A DNA stretch of 64,000 nt from Pseudooceanicola sediminis (GTDB lineage Bacteria; Pseudomonadota; Alphaproteobacteria; Rhodobacterales; Rhodobacteraceae), in NCBI RefSeq assembly GCF_003575965.1, contig NZ_QWJJ01000002.1:248001-312000 (forward strand), in the 5' to 3' direction. Below the pieces are notes generated by a model, which searched no databases, was not told where the DNA came from, and saw nothing but the letters and a program-made list of their open reading frames with translations. How positions within the stretch are numbered: the stretch's first letter is position 1; each line of letters opens with the position of its first letter. A program made the translations under genes and the position numbers. Below, piece by piece: positions 26,666 through 36,677 of the stretch.

Positions 26666-27677
26666 AACCGCGCGAAAACTGCGCTTTGTCGCCGGAACCG
26701 ACTGGGCCGATGCCCGGATCGTTCCCCTGGCCGGCGATGCCTCGATGCGCAAGTACGACCGCCTGCACAAGGCCGATGGCCGCACGGCTGTTCTGATGGA
26801 TGCGCCACCCGACAAGGGCGAAGATGTGCGGCCCTTTCTGGTGATCGCCCGATATCTGCTGGGTCTCGGACTGTCAGCGCCGCAGATCCTGGCCACGGAC
26901 GAGGCCGAAGGTTTTCTGCTGATCGAGGACCTTGGGGATGCGCTTTTTGCTCGCGTTGTCATCGAAAGGCCAGCGCTGGAAAGTACACTCTACCAGGCCG
27001 CGGGCGATGCCTTGGTCACCCTGCATGCCGGCACCCCGCCCGAAGGTCTCGCCACCTATGATCCCGCCACGATGACCCGGCTCAGCGCGCTGTCCTACAG
27101 TTGGTATCAAAGCGGTGCACGCGGGACGGACCCGACGGGGATGGAAGACTTTGCCAAGGCGTTCGAACCGCTGCTCGGCCAGACCACCGGCACCCCGGAC
27201 GTGGTGATCCTGCGGGATTATCATGCCGAGAACCTGCTGTGGCTGCCCGAGCGTGACGGCGTGGCCCGTGTCGGACAGCTGGATTTCCAGGATGCGATGC
27301 TGGGGCACCGGGCCTATGACCTCGTCTCGCTGCTTCAGGACGCCCGCCGTGATGTGCCACCAGCCCTGGAAGAGAAGATGATCGCCCGTTTCATAGCTTC
27401 TTCGCACGCGGATCCCGACACGTTCCGCCGGGCCTACGACGTGCTGAGCGTTCAGCGAAACCTGCGCATTCTCGGGGTGTTTGCCCGCCTGTGCATGGCG
27501 TACGGACGGCCACATTACGTGGACCTCATCCCCCGCGTCTGGGCCTATCTTTTGCGCAGTCTTGATCGCCCCGCGTTGTCCGACCTGCGTGCTAGACTGC
27601 TGCACGACCTGCCTGCCCCGACACCGGAAACCCTTGATAAACTGAAAGAACAATGCGCCACACGCCCGCTGCCCTGA
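26658..27677 (+). CDS. amgK: N-acetylmuramate/N-acetylglucosamine kinase AmgK
   Basis: 339 aa aminoglycoside-phosphotransferase fold. PLAGDASMRKYDRL is the family N-terminal motif; the catalytic Brenner loop is LRDYHAENLLW (D187, N192) with metal Asp D209 in LDFQDAMLGHRAYDL. AmgK phosphorylates MurNAc at C1 for peptidoglycan recycling that bypasses de novo MurA/MurB. The assignment is strengthened by murU overlapping its 3' end by 25 bp. Confidence 0.9.
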   Translation: MDRTARKLRFVAGTDWADARIVPLAGDASMRKYDRLHKADGRTAVLMDAPPDKGEDVRPFLVIARYLLGLGLSAPQILATDEAEGFLLIEDLGDALFARVVIERPALESTLYQAAGDALVTLHAGTPPEGLATYDPATMTRLSALSYSWYQSGARGTDPTGMEDFAKAFEPLLGQTTGTPDVVILRDYHAENLLWLPERDGVARVGQLDFQDAMLGHRAYDLVSLLQDARRDVPPALEEKMIARFIASSHADPDTFRRAYDVLSVQRNLRILGVFARLCMAYGRPHYVDLIPRVWAYLLRSLDRPALSDLRARLLHDLPAPTPETLDKLKEQCATRPLP

Positions 27678-28345
27678 TGTTGTTCGCTGCCGGGAACGGG
27701 ACCCGGATGCGTCCGCTGACCGAGACGGTGCCAAAGCCCCTGATAGAGGTGGCCGGCAAGCCCTTGCTGGCGCATGCGATGGACCAGGTCGCGACCATGC
27801 CCAACCTGCGGGTCGTCGCCAACGCCCATTACAAGGCCGACCAGATCGAAGCCTATTTCGCCGGCTCCGATGTTGTCGTGAACCGCGAGTCGCCCGACCT
27901 TCTGGATACCGGCGGGGGCCTGCGAAATGCGTTACCGCTGCTGGGCGATGGTCCGGTTTTCACGATGAATACCGATGCCGTATGGCTTGGTCCGTCGCCG
28001 CTGGACTGCCTGGCCAGGGCGTGGGACCCGGTAAGGATGGATGCACTCCTGCTGGGGATTCCGTTGGATCGTGCCCATGGTCATGCAGGTCACGGCGATT
28101 TCAGCGCCGATCCCGATGGACGCGCCGCGCGCGGGCCGGGCCTGATCTATTCAGGTGTGCAGATCCTGTCGACGAAGGAGCTTCTGGAAATCGAGGGGTC
28201 GGTATTTTCACTGAACGCCCTTTGGGATCGCCTGCTGGTGCGGCAACGCGTCTTCATTCAGCCCTATCCAGGACAATGGTGTGACGTTGGACGACCGGAA
28301 AATATCGCTGTCGCTGAGGCGATGTTGCGGGGCGGCGATGTTTAG
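27653..28345 (+). CDS. murU: N-acetylmuramate-1-phosphate uridylyltransferase MurU
   Basis: 230 aa nucleotidyltransferase. The signature LFAAGNGTRMRPLTETVPKP binds UTP; LDTGGGLRNALPLL and FTMNTDAVW (metal Asp) follow. MurU makes UDP-MurNAc from the AmgK product in the anabolic recycling route. Its last 8 bp overlap the addB start. Confidence 0.9.
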   Translation: MRHTPAALMLFAAGNGTRMRPLTETVPKPLIEVAGKPLLAHAMDQVATMPNLRVVANAHYKADQIEAYFAGSDVVVNRESPDLLDTGGGLRNALPLLGDGPVFTMNTDAVWLGPSPLDCLARAWDPVRMDALLLGIPLDRAHGHAGHGDFSADPDGRAARGPGLIYSGVQILSTKELLEIEGSVFSLNALWDRLLVRQRVFIQPYPGQWCDVGRPENIAVAEAMLRGGDV

Positions 28346-31259
28346 GGAAACCGGCCCGGCGCGTGTATTCGGCGTTCCGCCCGGGGCAGATTTCCCCAGG
28401 GAATTGCTGCGGGGATTGAACGCACGGATGCAGGGCCGCCCCCCACACGAGATGGCCCAGGTTCAGCTGGTGGTGAACACCCGACGCATGGCGCGGCGAA
28501 TACGCAGCATTTTCGATGCCGGGCCACCCGCGTTGCTGCCTCGCGTTCTGTTGCTGACAGATTTGCAAGGCGCTGAGCCGATCCCGACAGCGGTTTCCCC
28601 CATACGCAGGCGACTGGAACTGATCCGACTGCTGTCGGCGCTGCTGGATGCAGAGCCTGATCTGGCCCCGCGTGCCGCGCTGTACGACTTGGCCGACAGC
28701 CTGGCCAAACTGCTGGACGAAATGCAGGGCGAGGATGTGACGCCCGAAGATATTGCCCGCCTGGACGTCACTGACATGTCCGGGCACTGGGCGCGCAGCC
28801 TGCGCTTTCTCGAGATCGTGAACAGCCTGCCTCGTGACAGCGACACGCCAGACCCCGAGCAACGTCAGAGGCGGGTCGTCGAATCGCTGATTGCGGAATG
28901 GCAGGCGCGACCGCCGCAGCATCCCATTCTGCTGGCCGGGTCCACCGGATCGCGCGGTGCAACCCATCTGCTGATGCAGGCCGTCGCACGCCTGCCGCAG
29001 GGCGCGGTCATCCTGCCCGGGTACGACGACCATGTGCCAGAGGCGATCTGGCAGCGACTGGATGAACCCCTGACGGGAGAGGACCACCCCCAATTCCGCT
29101 TTCGCAAGCTTATGCTGGGTCTCGACCTTGCCCCTGCTGATATCACGCCTTGGGTTGACGACGTTCCATGCAATACCGCGCGCAACCGGTTGGTGTCGCT
29201 GGCCATGCGGCCCGCCCCGGTGACGCACCAATGGCTGGAAGAAGGACCGGCCCTTGGTGATCTTGAAACGCCGACCCGCGATATCACCCTGGTAAAGGCA
29301 GCCACACCCCGGGCCGAGGCGATGGCGATTGCGCTACGCCTGCGCAAGGCGGCCGAGGATGGCCAGACCGCCGCCCTTATCACGCCCGATCGGATGCTGA
29401 CGCGCCAGGTCAGCTCTGCACTCGGACGGTGGGGCATTCTGCCGGACGATTCCGCCGGAACGCCACTTCAGGTGACACCTCCTGGCCGCCTTCTACGCCA
29501 GGTTGCGGCGCTGTTCGTCGCCGCCCCCAATGCAGTGGAGCTTTTGGCGCTGCTCAAGCATCCATTGACACATTCGGGTGCAAAGCGTGGTCCCCACCTG
29601 GATCTGACCCGCAAGCTTGAGATTTACCTGCGCCGCCGCGCCCGTCCGAAACCAGACCACGAGGATGTGCTGGCCTTTGCCGCGCAACAAAGTGGGGACT
29701 TCGCGCCGCTTTGGGCCGACTGGCTTTGCAGTCACGTCTTCGGGGTGGCCGCCCCCCAGGCTACGTCGCTCGCGGATCGGGTCATCGGACATATCGCCCT
29801 TGCCGAGGTGATCTCTCGGGGCTGTATCGACGACGCCACGGGAACGATCTGGGACAAGGACGCTGGTGTCGAGGCGCAGCGGATCATGGCCAGCCTCGCC
29901 CAGGATGCGGTCCACGGCAGTGATTTTGCGGCCCGAGACTATGGCGATCTGGTCGGTGCCATCATCGCCAACGGCGAGGTGCGCAATCCTGATGAACCGC
30001 ACCCCCATATCCTGATCTGGGGCACGCTAGAGGCGCGTGTCCAGGGTGCGGACCTGGTGATCCTCGGTGGTCTGAACGAAGGCAGCTGGCCCGAGGCCGC
30101 AACGCCCGATCCCTGGCTGAACCGGCAGATGCGCAAGGATGCCGGTTTGCTGCTGCCCGAACGACGCATTGGCCTGTCCGCGCATGACTTTCAGCAGGCG
30201 ATTGCCGCAAGAGAGGTTTGGCTCAGCCGCTCCATCAGATCGCAAGATGCGGAAACCGTCCCGTCGCGATGGCTGAACCGGCTGACGAACCTGTTGAACG
30301 GGCTTTCCGATGGCGGGCCCGCCGCATTGGCGCAGATGGAGGCGAAGGGCGATGACTGGCTGGCCAGGGCACGACTGATCGAGGCGCCCTTTGACACGCC
30401 GCCCGCAACACGCCCCGCACCTTGCCCCCCCATAGAGGCACGACCCCGAGAGCTATGGGCCACCGACATCCGCAAGTTGATCCGGGACCCCTACGCGATC
30501 TACGCCAAGCGGATCCTGCGCCTGTCGCCGATGAATCCCCTGATGCGTGAACCCGATGCCCTGATGCGTGGGATCGTCAGCCACGAGGTCATCGAGGCGT
30601 TCGTCAAGGGTGTCTGCGAAGACGGGTTGCCCAATACGCCCGAAGCGCTGCTGGAAATTGCCGGCGAGGTGTTGAACCGAGAGGTTCCCTGGGGCGAGGC
30701 GCGCGTGCTTTGGCACGCCCGTTTGGGGCGGATCGCCGGGTGGTTCACCGCGCACGAAGCCGCCCGACAGGAAGACGCCGCGGAAATCCAGTATGAACAG
30801 GTTGGCAAGGCGATGGTCGCAGGCCTCGGGTTTACGCTGGCGGCCAAGGCGGATCGTATCGACCTGGACCATGCCGGGCGCGTGCACCTTTTCGATTACA
30901 AGACAGGGGCACCCCCTACCAAGGATCAACAGGCGCTTTTCGACAAGCAGCTGCTGTTGGAATCCGCGATCGCAGAACGTGAAGGGTTCGGCAAGATGGG
31001 GGCGCGTCCCGTCGCGCGCGCCGTCTACATCGGTCTGGGCGCCAACCCGGTTGAGGCCCCGGCGCCGCTTGACGACAATCCCCCCGGCCAGGTCTGGGAA
31101 GAATTCACCGAGCTGGCGCGCGCCTGGTTGGAACCGACGCGCGGATACACGGCCCGTCGCGCAATGTTCGACATGAAGGATGCCAGTGATTACGACCTGC
31201 TGTCACGACATGGAGAATGGGACGTGACGCAGGACCCCGACAAGAGGACCGTCGAATGA
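28338..31259 (+). CDS. addB: double-strand break repair protein AddB
   Basis: 973 aa from ATG 28338, inside the murU stop. Alphaproteobacterial AddB: inactivated helicase-like N-terminal half with VVNTRRMARRIRSIF and HPILLAGSTGSRG, central ADLVILGGLNEGSWPE and NRQMRKDAGL, then a C-terminal RecB-type nuclease (SHEVIEAFVKG and DLDHAGRVHLFDYKTG, about 843-858). With AddA it resects DNA ends to Chi-like sites and loads RecA. Overlaps addA by four bases (ATGA). Confidence 0.94.
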   Translation: MFRETGPARVFGVPPGADFPRELLRGLNARMQGRPPHEMAQVQLVVNTRRMARRIRSIFDAGPPALLPRVLLLTDLQGAEPIPTAVSPIRRRLELIRLLSALLDAEPDLAPRAALYDLADSLAKLLDEMQGEDVTPEDIARLDVTDMSGHWARSLRFLEIVNSLPRDSDTPDPEQRQRRVVESLIAEWQARPPQHPILLAGSTGSRGATHLLMQAVARLPQGAVILPGYDDHVPEAIWQRLDEPLTGEDHPQFRFRKLMLGLDLAPADITPWVDDVPCNTARNRLVSLAMRPAPVTHQWLEEGPALGDLETPTRDITLVKAATPRAEAMAIALRLRKAAEDGQTAALITPDRMLTRQVSSALGRWGILPDDSAGTPLQVTPPGRLLRQVAALFVAAPNAVELLALLKHPLTHSGAKRGPHLDLTRKLEIYLRRRARPKPDHEDVLAFAAQQSGDFAPLWADWLCSHVFGVAAPQATSLADRVIGHIALAEVISRGCIDDATGTIWDKDAGVEAQRIMASLAQDAVHGSDFAARDYGDLVGAIIANGEVRNPDEPHPHILIWGTLEARVQGADLVILGGLNEGSWPEAATPDPWLNRQMRKDAGLLLPERRIGLSAHDFQQAIAAREVWLSRSIRSQDAETVPSRWLNRLTNLLNGLSDGGPAALAQMEAKGDDWLARARLIEAPFDTPPATRPAPCPPIEARPRELWATDIRKLIRDPYAIYAKRILRLSPMNPLMREPDALMRGIVSHEVIEAFVKGVCEDGLPNTPEALLEIAGEVLNREVPWGEARVLWHARLGRIAGWFTAHEAARQEDAAEIQYEQVGKAMVAGLGFTLAAKADRIDLDHAGRVHLFDYKTGAPPTKDQQALFDKQLLLESAIAEREGFGKMGARPVARAVYIGLGANPVEAPAPLDDNPPGQVWEEFTELARAWLEPTRGYTARRAMFDMKDASDYDLLSRHGEWDVTQDPDKRTVE

Positions 31260-34200
31260 TTGCCCGCGACCCCGCCTCGGCCCGCCAGATCCAGGCCGCA
31301 CTGCCGGACCGGTCGACCTGGCTATCGGCCAACGCCGGGTCCGGCAAGACCCGTGTGCTGACCGACCGCGTCGCACGCCTGTTGCTGGATGGCGTGTCGC
31401 CCCAGAACGTGCTGTGCCTGACGTACACCAAGGCCGCCGCCTCCGAGATGCAGAACCGCCTGTTCAAGCGCCTCGGTGAATGGGCAATGCTGGCCGATAG
31501 CGACCTGCGGACGGCGCTTGCGCGGCTCGGAGTCGAGGATGCGATTGACAGCACCCGCCTTGCCCGCGCACGTACTCTTTTCGCCAGCGCGATCGAAACC
31601 CCCGGTGGCCTCAAGATCCAGACAATTCACTCTTTCTGCGCCTCCCTGTTGCGGCGGTTTCCGCTTGAGGCCGGGGTCAGCCCGCAGTTCCAGGAGATCG
31701 AGGACCGAAACGGCGTCATCCTGCGCGACGAAGTGATCCAGAAGATCGCCGAAGGTCCGGATGCGGCCGTTCTGGAACGGGTCGCCTACCTGCTGACCGA
31801 CGAGACATTTCGTGCCCTCACCCAGGAGGTCGCGCGACACCAGGACCTGTTCGCCAGACCACTTGAGCCGGGCGCGGTCGAAGCGGCGCTGAACCTTGCG
31901 CCCGATGTCACCGTGCAGGACGTTCTGGACAATGCCTTTACGGACGCGGATCTGGCGTTTCTGCCGGAGCTGATCGAGATGCTGCGATCAGGCACCACGA
32001 AGGGCGACCAGACGGCGCTGGAACAACTCTCGGGGATTGGTCAGCGTTCGCTTGCGGCGCTCGCGATACTGGAGGACCGGTTTCTGACGAAGTCAGGCAA
32101 GGCCCCGTTCACGCCCGCCAAGTTCCCCGGAAAGGATGCCAGGTCGGCGCACCCGCACCTGGTCGACCGGATCGACGACTGGCAGCAGCGTGTTTGCGAA
32201 TGGCGCGATACCCGCGTTGCCCTTGCCGCGCGCGATAAGGCACTGGCCCTGCATGATTTCGCACGGATATTTCTGCCCGCCTATGCCGCCGCGAAAGAGG
32301 CCCGTGGCTGGCTGGATTTCGACGACCTGATCCTGCGAACCCGCGACCTGTTGACCAACACCGTTGTATCGCAATGGGTACTTTGGCGGCTGGACGGCGG
32401 CATAGACCACATCCTTGTCGACGAGGCGCAGGATACATCGCCCGTGCAATGGCAGGTGGTGTCGGCACTGGCACGCGAATTCACATCCGGGGCAGGGGCG
32501 CGCGACGACGTCATGCGCACGATCTTTGTCGTCGGTGACAAGAAGCAGTCGATCTATTCCTTTCAGGGGGCCGACCCCAGCGAATTCGATCGGATGCGCG
32601 AGGCGTTCGGTGACAGCCTGCGCCACACCGGCGAACCCCTGCAATCGCTGGAGCTGGAGTATTCCTTTCGATCAGCCTCGACGATCCTGAACCTGGTGGA
32701 CCGCGTCTTTGACGGGCGCGAGGCAGCCGGATTTACCACAGACCAGCGCCACCGCGCGTTCAAGGAGGCTATGCCCGGGCGCGTCGACCTGTGGCCTCTG
32801 GTGGAAAAATCCAAGGACAAGGACGAGAGGGAGTGGTTCGACCCTGTCGATCTTCTGGCCGCCACCGACCATAACGTCGTGCTGGCCCAGCAGATTGCCC
32901 ACTCCATCCGTGACATGCTGGCCTCCGGTCAAACCATCCCCGAAGAGGTGGGGCATAGCGGCACTTACGTGCGTCGCCCGATCCGCGCTGGCGACATCAT
33001 GATCCTGGTCCGTGGCAGGTCCACGGTGTTCAACGAACTGATCCGCGCCTGCAAGAAGGCCGACCTGCCGATCGCCGGCGCCGACCGTCTAAAGGTTGCC
33101 GCCGAACTTGCGGTCCGCGACATCGGTGCCCTCCTCAACTTTCTTGCGCTGCCCGAAGACGATCTTTCGCTGGCCTCGGTCCTGAAATCGCCGTTGTTCG
33201 GGTGGGACGAACAGGCGCTATACGATCTGGCCCACAAGCGGGGCGATCACAAACGGCTGTGGGAGGCGATGAAGCTGCGTTCCGCTGATTATCCGGCCAC
33301 GATTGCGATGCTGACCGACCTGCTGGAACAGGCCGATTTTCTGCGCCCTTACGACCTGATCGAGCGTATCCTGACCCGGTTCGAAGGGCGGCGAAAACTG
33401 CTGGGCCGCCTTGGCGAAGAGGCCGAAGATGGTATCGACGCCCTGCTGGATCAGGCGCTGGTGTATGAGCGTACCGAAGTGCCCAGTCTTACCGGCTTTC
33501 TGGTCTGGATGGAGGCCGACGAGCTGGAAATCAAACGACAGCTCGACAGCGCCGGAAACCAGATCCGTGTCATGACGGTCCACGGCGCCAAGGGGCTTGA
33601 GAGCCCCATCGTGATCCTGCCGGAAACCCTGATCTCCGCACCACGATTTGAGGACAAGGTCGTGCCCGCGGGCAGCGTGCCCCTGTGGTCGATGTCGCAA
33701 GGCGAGGCACCCGCAGCCTACCGGGCCCTGCGCGAAGAAAAGATCGAGAGACTGACCCAGGAACGTGACCGACTGCTCTACGTCGCGATGACCCGCGCAG
33801 AAAAATGGCTGATCGTCGCCGGGGCCGGAACCGAGGGTAAGTCCGGGGCCGATTGGTACAGCCGTATTCGCGACTCGATGATCGAAATGGGCGCAGGAGA
33901 ACACGAGCATCCGGGCGGGCAGGGCCTGCGGTTGGAAAACGGTGCGTGGGACGAGCTTGACCTGATCCGCCCCCAAACAGTCGAACCCACGCAGCCGATG
34001 CTGGAGAGCTGGGCCACCGAAAAGGCCCCCCGAGCAGAAGGGCCCGCCAGGACGCTCAGCCCGTCCGACCTGGGCGGCGCAAAGGCCCTGCCCGGCGAAG
34101 CTGGTCTTGACGAGGACGCCGCCAAAAGGCGTGGGCGGCAGGTTCACCTGCTATTGGAACACCTGCCATTGCTGGATCAGGCCGAGTGGGAGGAGCAAAC

Positions 34201-34636
34201 AGAACGCCTGCTGGCCGACGGTCCTGACGCGGCAGTGCAGGCGGAGCGCGCATTGCTGTTGCAAGAAGCCCGCCGGGTTCTGACAAGCGCCGCGACCAGC
34301 CCGTTTTTCGAGGGAACCGCGCTGGCCGAAGTGTCGATCACTGCCACGTTGCCAGAGCTGGGCGGCCAACGCATCCACGGCACCATCGACCGCCTGATCG
34401 TCGCTGACGATCACGTGCTTGCCGTGGATTTCAAGACGAACGTCGTCATTCCCGAAACCGCCAGCGCTGTACCGGCGGGGCTTTTGCGCCAGATGGGGGC
34501 CTATGCCTCGGCGCTGTCGCAAATCTATCCGGACCTGCCCATTCGCACCGCAATCCTGTGGACGCGCAATGCGACACTCATGCCGCTGCCGCACGATATC
34601 GTCATAGCGGCGTTGCAAGACAGTCCCCCTGCTTGA
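31256..34636 (+). CDS. addA: double-strand break repair helicase-nuclease AddA
   Basis: 1126 aa from ATG 31256. UvrD-type helicase: Walker A ANAGSGKT (25-32), CLTYTKAAASEMQNRL, KIQTIHSFC, LVDEAQDTSPVQW, VVGDKKQSIYSFQGA, VMTVHGAKGLE and LLYVAMTRAEKW. The C-terminal nuclease has RGRQVHLLLEHLP and TIDRLIVADDHVLAVDFKT. It is coupled to addB. Length is normal for the alphaproteobacterial form. Confidence 0.96.
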   Translation: MIARDPASARQIQAALPDRSTWLSANAGSGKTRVLTDRVARLLLDGVSPQNVLCLTYTKAAASEMQNRLFKRLGEWAMLADSDLRTALARLGVEDAIDSTRLARARTLFASAIETPGGLKIQTIHSFCASLLRRFPLEAGVSPQFQEIEDRNGVILRDEVIQKIAEGPDAAVLERVAYLLTDETFRALTQEVARHQDLFARPLEPGAVEAALNLAPDVTVQDVLDNAFTDADLAFLPELIEMLRSGTTKGDQTALEQLSGIGQRSLAALAILEDRFLTKSGKAPFTPAKFPGKDARSAHPHLVDRIDDWQQRVCEWRDTRVALAARDKALALHDFARIFLPAYAAAKEARGWLDFDDLILRTRDLLTNTVVSQWVLWRLDGGIDHILVDEAQDTSPVQWQVVSALAREFTSGAGARDDVMRTIFVVGDKKQSIYSFQGADPSEFDRMREAFGDSLRHTGEPLQSLELEYSFRSASTILNLVDRVFDGREAAGFTTDQRHRAFKEAMPGRVDLWPLVEKSKDKDEREWFDPVDLLAATDHNVVLAQQIAHSIRDMLASGQTIPEEVGHSGTYVRRPIRAGDIMILVRGRSTVFNELIRACKKADLPIAGADRLKVAAELAVRDIGALLNFLALPEDDLSLASVLKSPLFGWDEQALYDLAHKRGDHKRLWEAMKLRSADYPATIAMLTDLLEQADFLRPYDLIERILTRFEGRRKLLGRLGEEAEDGIDALLDQALVYERTEVPSLTGFLVWMEADELEIKRQLDSAGNQIRVMTVHGAKGLESPIVILPETLISAPRFEDKVVPAGSVPLWSMSQGEAPAAYRALREEKIERLTQERDRLLYVAMTRAEKWLIVAGAGTEGKSGADWYSRIRDSMIEMGAGEHEHPGGQGLRLENGAWDELDLIRPQTVEPTQPMLESWATEKAPRAEGPARTLSPSDLGGAKALPGEAGLDEDAAKRRGRQVHLLLEHLPLLDQAEWEEQTERLLADGPDAAVQAERALLLQEARRVLTSAATSPFFEGTALAEVSITATLPELGGQRIHGTIDRLIVADDHVLAVDFKTNVVIPETASAVPAGLLRQMGAYASALSQIYPDLPIRTAILWTRNATLMPLPHDIVIAALQDSPPA

Positions 34637-34697
34637 CCCCTGCCCGGGGGAGACTTAGGTTCAGGTCCAACACGCATTCCCCCGATGGAGAGAAATC

Positions 34698-35018
34698 ATG
34701 ACGACCGTTGCTGTCACGGACGAAACCTTCGACGCCGAAGTCAAAAACTCCGATATCCCCGTTCTGGTGGATATCTGGGCCGAATGGTGCGGCCCCTGCA
34801 AGCAGATCGCACCCGCCCTCGAAGAGCTGTCGGACGAGATGGAAGGCAAGCTGAAAATCGTCAAGCTCGACGCCGATTCCAACCCGACCTCGGTCATGTC
34901 GATGGGCGTTCGCGGCATTCCCGCTCTGTTCATTTTCAAGGACGGCGAGATCATCTCCAACCGCACCGGCGCGGCGCCCAAGGCCGCTCTGAAAAGCTGG
35001 ATCGACGATTCCATCTAA
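34698..35018 (+). CDS. trxA: thioredoxin
   Basis: 106 aa, single thioredoxin fold with active site WCGPC (C31, C34), VKLDADSNP, and cis-Pro in [26 protein letters not shown] ribosome site precedes the ATG. General cytosolic disulfide reductant. Followed by a strong terminator; placement after addA is common in Rhodobacterales. Confidence 0.97.
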   Translation: MTTVAVTDETFDAEVKNSDIPVLVDIWAEWCGPCKQIAPALEELSDEMEGKLKIVKLDADSNPTSVMSMGVRGIPALFIFKDGEIISNRTGAAPKAALKSWIDDSI

Positions 35019-35043
35019 GGCATTTCACTGCCGACCGATTACG

Positions 35044-35070
35044 AAAAGGGCGCCCCAGGGCGCCCTTTTT
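35044..35070. terminator. bidirectional Rho-independent terminator
   Basis: AAAAGGGCGCC and GGCGCCCTTTTT flank a short loop between trxA and the convergent gene at 35086, with T-runs in both orientations. Confidence 0.9.
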
Positions 35071-35085
35071 CATGCGCCGGCGGCG

Positions 35086-35985
35086 TTACAAAGGCACTCC
35101 GCCTCGCCGCAGCGCACCCGTGATCTTTTGCATGGCGTCGTCACGACCGGCATTGATGCTCATCTTCTGCCAGAACCACCAGATGTAGCGGGCAAAATCC
35201 GGTACATGATCGGCAATGCGGTCAAAGTCCTGCGGGCCGAGCGCGATGTGATGAAAATCCACCCGACCGAACAGCAGTGCGGGTTTTTCAAACAGGAACC
35301 CCGAAAATGCCGCCGCCGAATTCTCGGTCACGACATAGTCGCAGGCCTGCAGGCATCTCTGCATCGGTGCCGTTGTCAGCTGCAATCGCGCAAACCTGCG
35401 CGACAGGTTTTCAAGCGCACCAAGTTCTGCCCCGGAATAGCGCACCCGTGGATGCAGCGTCGCCCAGATCGGGCGCGTCGGATCGGCTGCCAGGGTGCGC
35501 TCCAGCATTTCGATGGGGGCGCAAACCTGAAACAACCTGTGTTCCAGCAGTCGGGATTGCAGTGGCGCATAGATAAATCCATCTCGGGTTGCCTGATTTG
35601 GGGCATCATCGAACAACCGCTTTTGCCACCGCCGGAAGAATTGCCGCGAAACCCCCGGATCGACTTCGGAGGGCACGAAGTCTCGGCGGGCAACGCGCCA
35701 GTTCCAGCGTTCGGCAAACGGCTCTATCGCCCAGAAAGGATAGTGATAGACGCGGCGAAACGTCAGGGCCCTGTCGTGCGTCGGGTGTTCCATGTGAAAC
35801 ATCGCATAGCCCGGTAAATCAGGTGCCCGCGCGCGGGCTGCGGCACCCGTTTCCAGCAGATGAACCTGATACCCCGACCGCTCCAGAACAGTGCAAAGCA
35901 AACCGATGAAATTGTGCTGGCCTGCGATCGCGTCCGATCGCAGGCCAGGCTCAAGGTACAGCCGCATTTCCCTCGGGTGATCCAT
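35086..35985 (-). CDS. unrecognised protein, possibly capsule/glycan related
   Basis: 299 aa if started at ATG 35985; a longer (36021) or shorter (35967, with GAGGG almost adjacent) start is possible. No catalytic motif is certain. The pattern [30 protein letters not shown] and [26 protein letters not shown] recalls capsule-polysaccharide glycosyltransferase-like proteins, in which a late segment asks whether a donor site is occupied. No signal peptide or membrane helix. It is alone between trxA and hslV, divergent from the latter. Its coding region contains a degenerate parS-like sequence at 35786-35801. Confidence 0.75.
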   Translation of the reverse strand: MDHPREMRLYLEPGLRSDAIAGQHNFIGLLCTVLERSGYQVHLLETGAAARARAPDLPGYAMFHMEHPTHDRALTFRRVYHYPFWAIEPFAERWNWRVARRDFVPSEVDPGVSRQFFRRWQKRLFDDAPNQATRDGFIYAPLQSRLLEHRLFQVCAPIEMLERTLAADPTRPIWATLHPRVRYSGAELGALENLSRRFARLQLTTAPMQRCLQACDYVVTENSAAAFSGFLFEKPALLFGRVDFHHIALGPQDFDRIADHVPDFARYIWWFWQKMSINAGRDDAMQKITGALRRGGVPL

Positions 35986-36095
35986 GCCGCAAACGCTACC
36001 CGCGCCCCCTGGCTGCGGCAAGCGGGATATGGCCCAGGCCCTTGCCGCCCCGTGCCAAGGCCCTCATATACCTCCCCAGACCAAAGGAGATTTAC

Positions 36096-36650
36096 ATGGC
36101 AGAGAGCGACTTTCCCGGCTGGCACGGCACGACGATCATCGGCGTCCGCAAGGGGGACAAGGTGGTTGTCGCTGGCGACGGGCAGGTATCCCTGGGCCAG
36201 ACGGTGATCAAGGGGACGGCACGCAAGGTGCGCCGCCTGTCCCCGGGCGGCTATGATGTGGTCGCCGGTTTCGCCGGCTCCACCGCCGATGCCTTTACCT
36301 TGCTGGAGCGGCTGGAGGCGAAGCTGGAAGCGACCCCTGGCCAACTTGCCCGTGCCAGTGTCGAGCTTGCCAAGGACTGGCGCACCGACAAGTACCTGCA
36401 AAAGCTCGAAGCGATGCTGATCGTGACCGACGGCAAGGACCTGTTCGTGATCACCGGCGCCGGCGACGTTCTGGAACCGGAAAACAATATCGCTGCCATC
36501 GGGTCGGGCGGGAACTTTGCCCTGGCCGCTGCACGTGGCGTTTATGACTATATGGATGACCCTGAACAGATTGCGCGCCAGGCAATGGCGATTGCGTCCG
36601 ACATCTGCGTTTACACCAACGGAAACCTGACCGTGGAGACGATCGGCTAA
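36096..36650 (+). CDS. hslV: ATP-dependent protease proteolytic subunit HslV
   Basis: 184 aa from ATG 36096 with AAAGGAGATTTAC directly upstream. Threonine peptidase: [24 protein letters not shown] carries the nucleophile Thr after N-terminal processing; [16 protein letters not shown] and [15 protein letters not shown] are conserved. Forms a dodecamer with HslU, encoded 27 bp downstream. Confidence 0.97.
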   Translation: MAESDFPGWHGTTIIGVRKGDKVVVAGDGQVSLGQTVIKGTARKVRRLSPGGYDVVAGFAGSTADAFTLLERLEAKLEATPGQLARASVELAKDWRTDKYLQKLEAMLIVTDGKDLFVITGAGDVLEPENNIAAIGSGGNFALAAARGVYDYMDDPEQIARQAMAIASDICVYTNGNLTVETIG

Positions 36651-36677
36651 GCGCCGATATCTCTTGAAAGGACCCCA

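Noticed and set aside
35786-35801. parS-like TGTTCCATGTGAAACA
   Set aside because: Two mismatches, one at the central CG, inside a coding region; not counted as parS.
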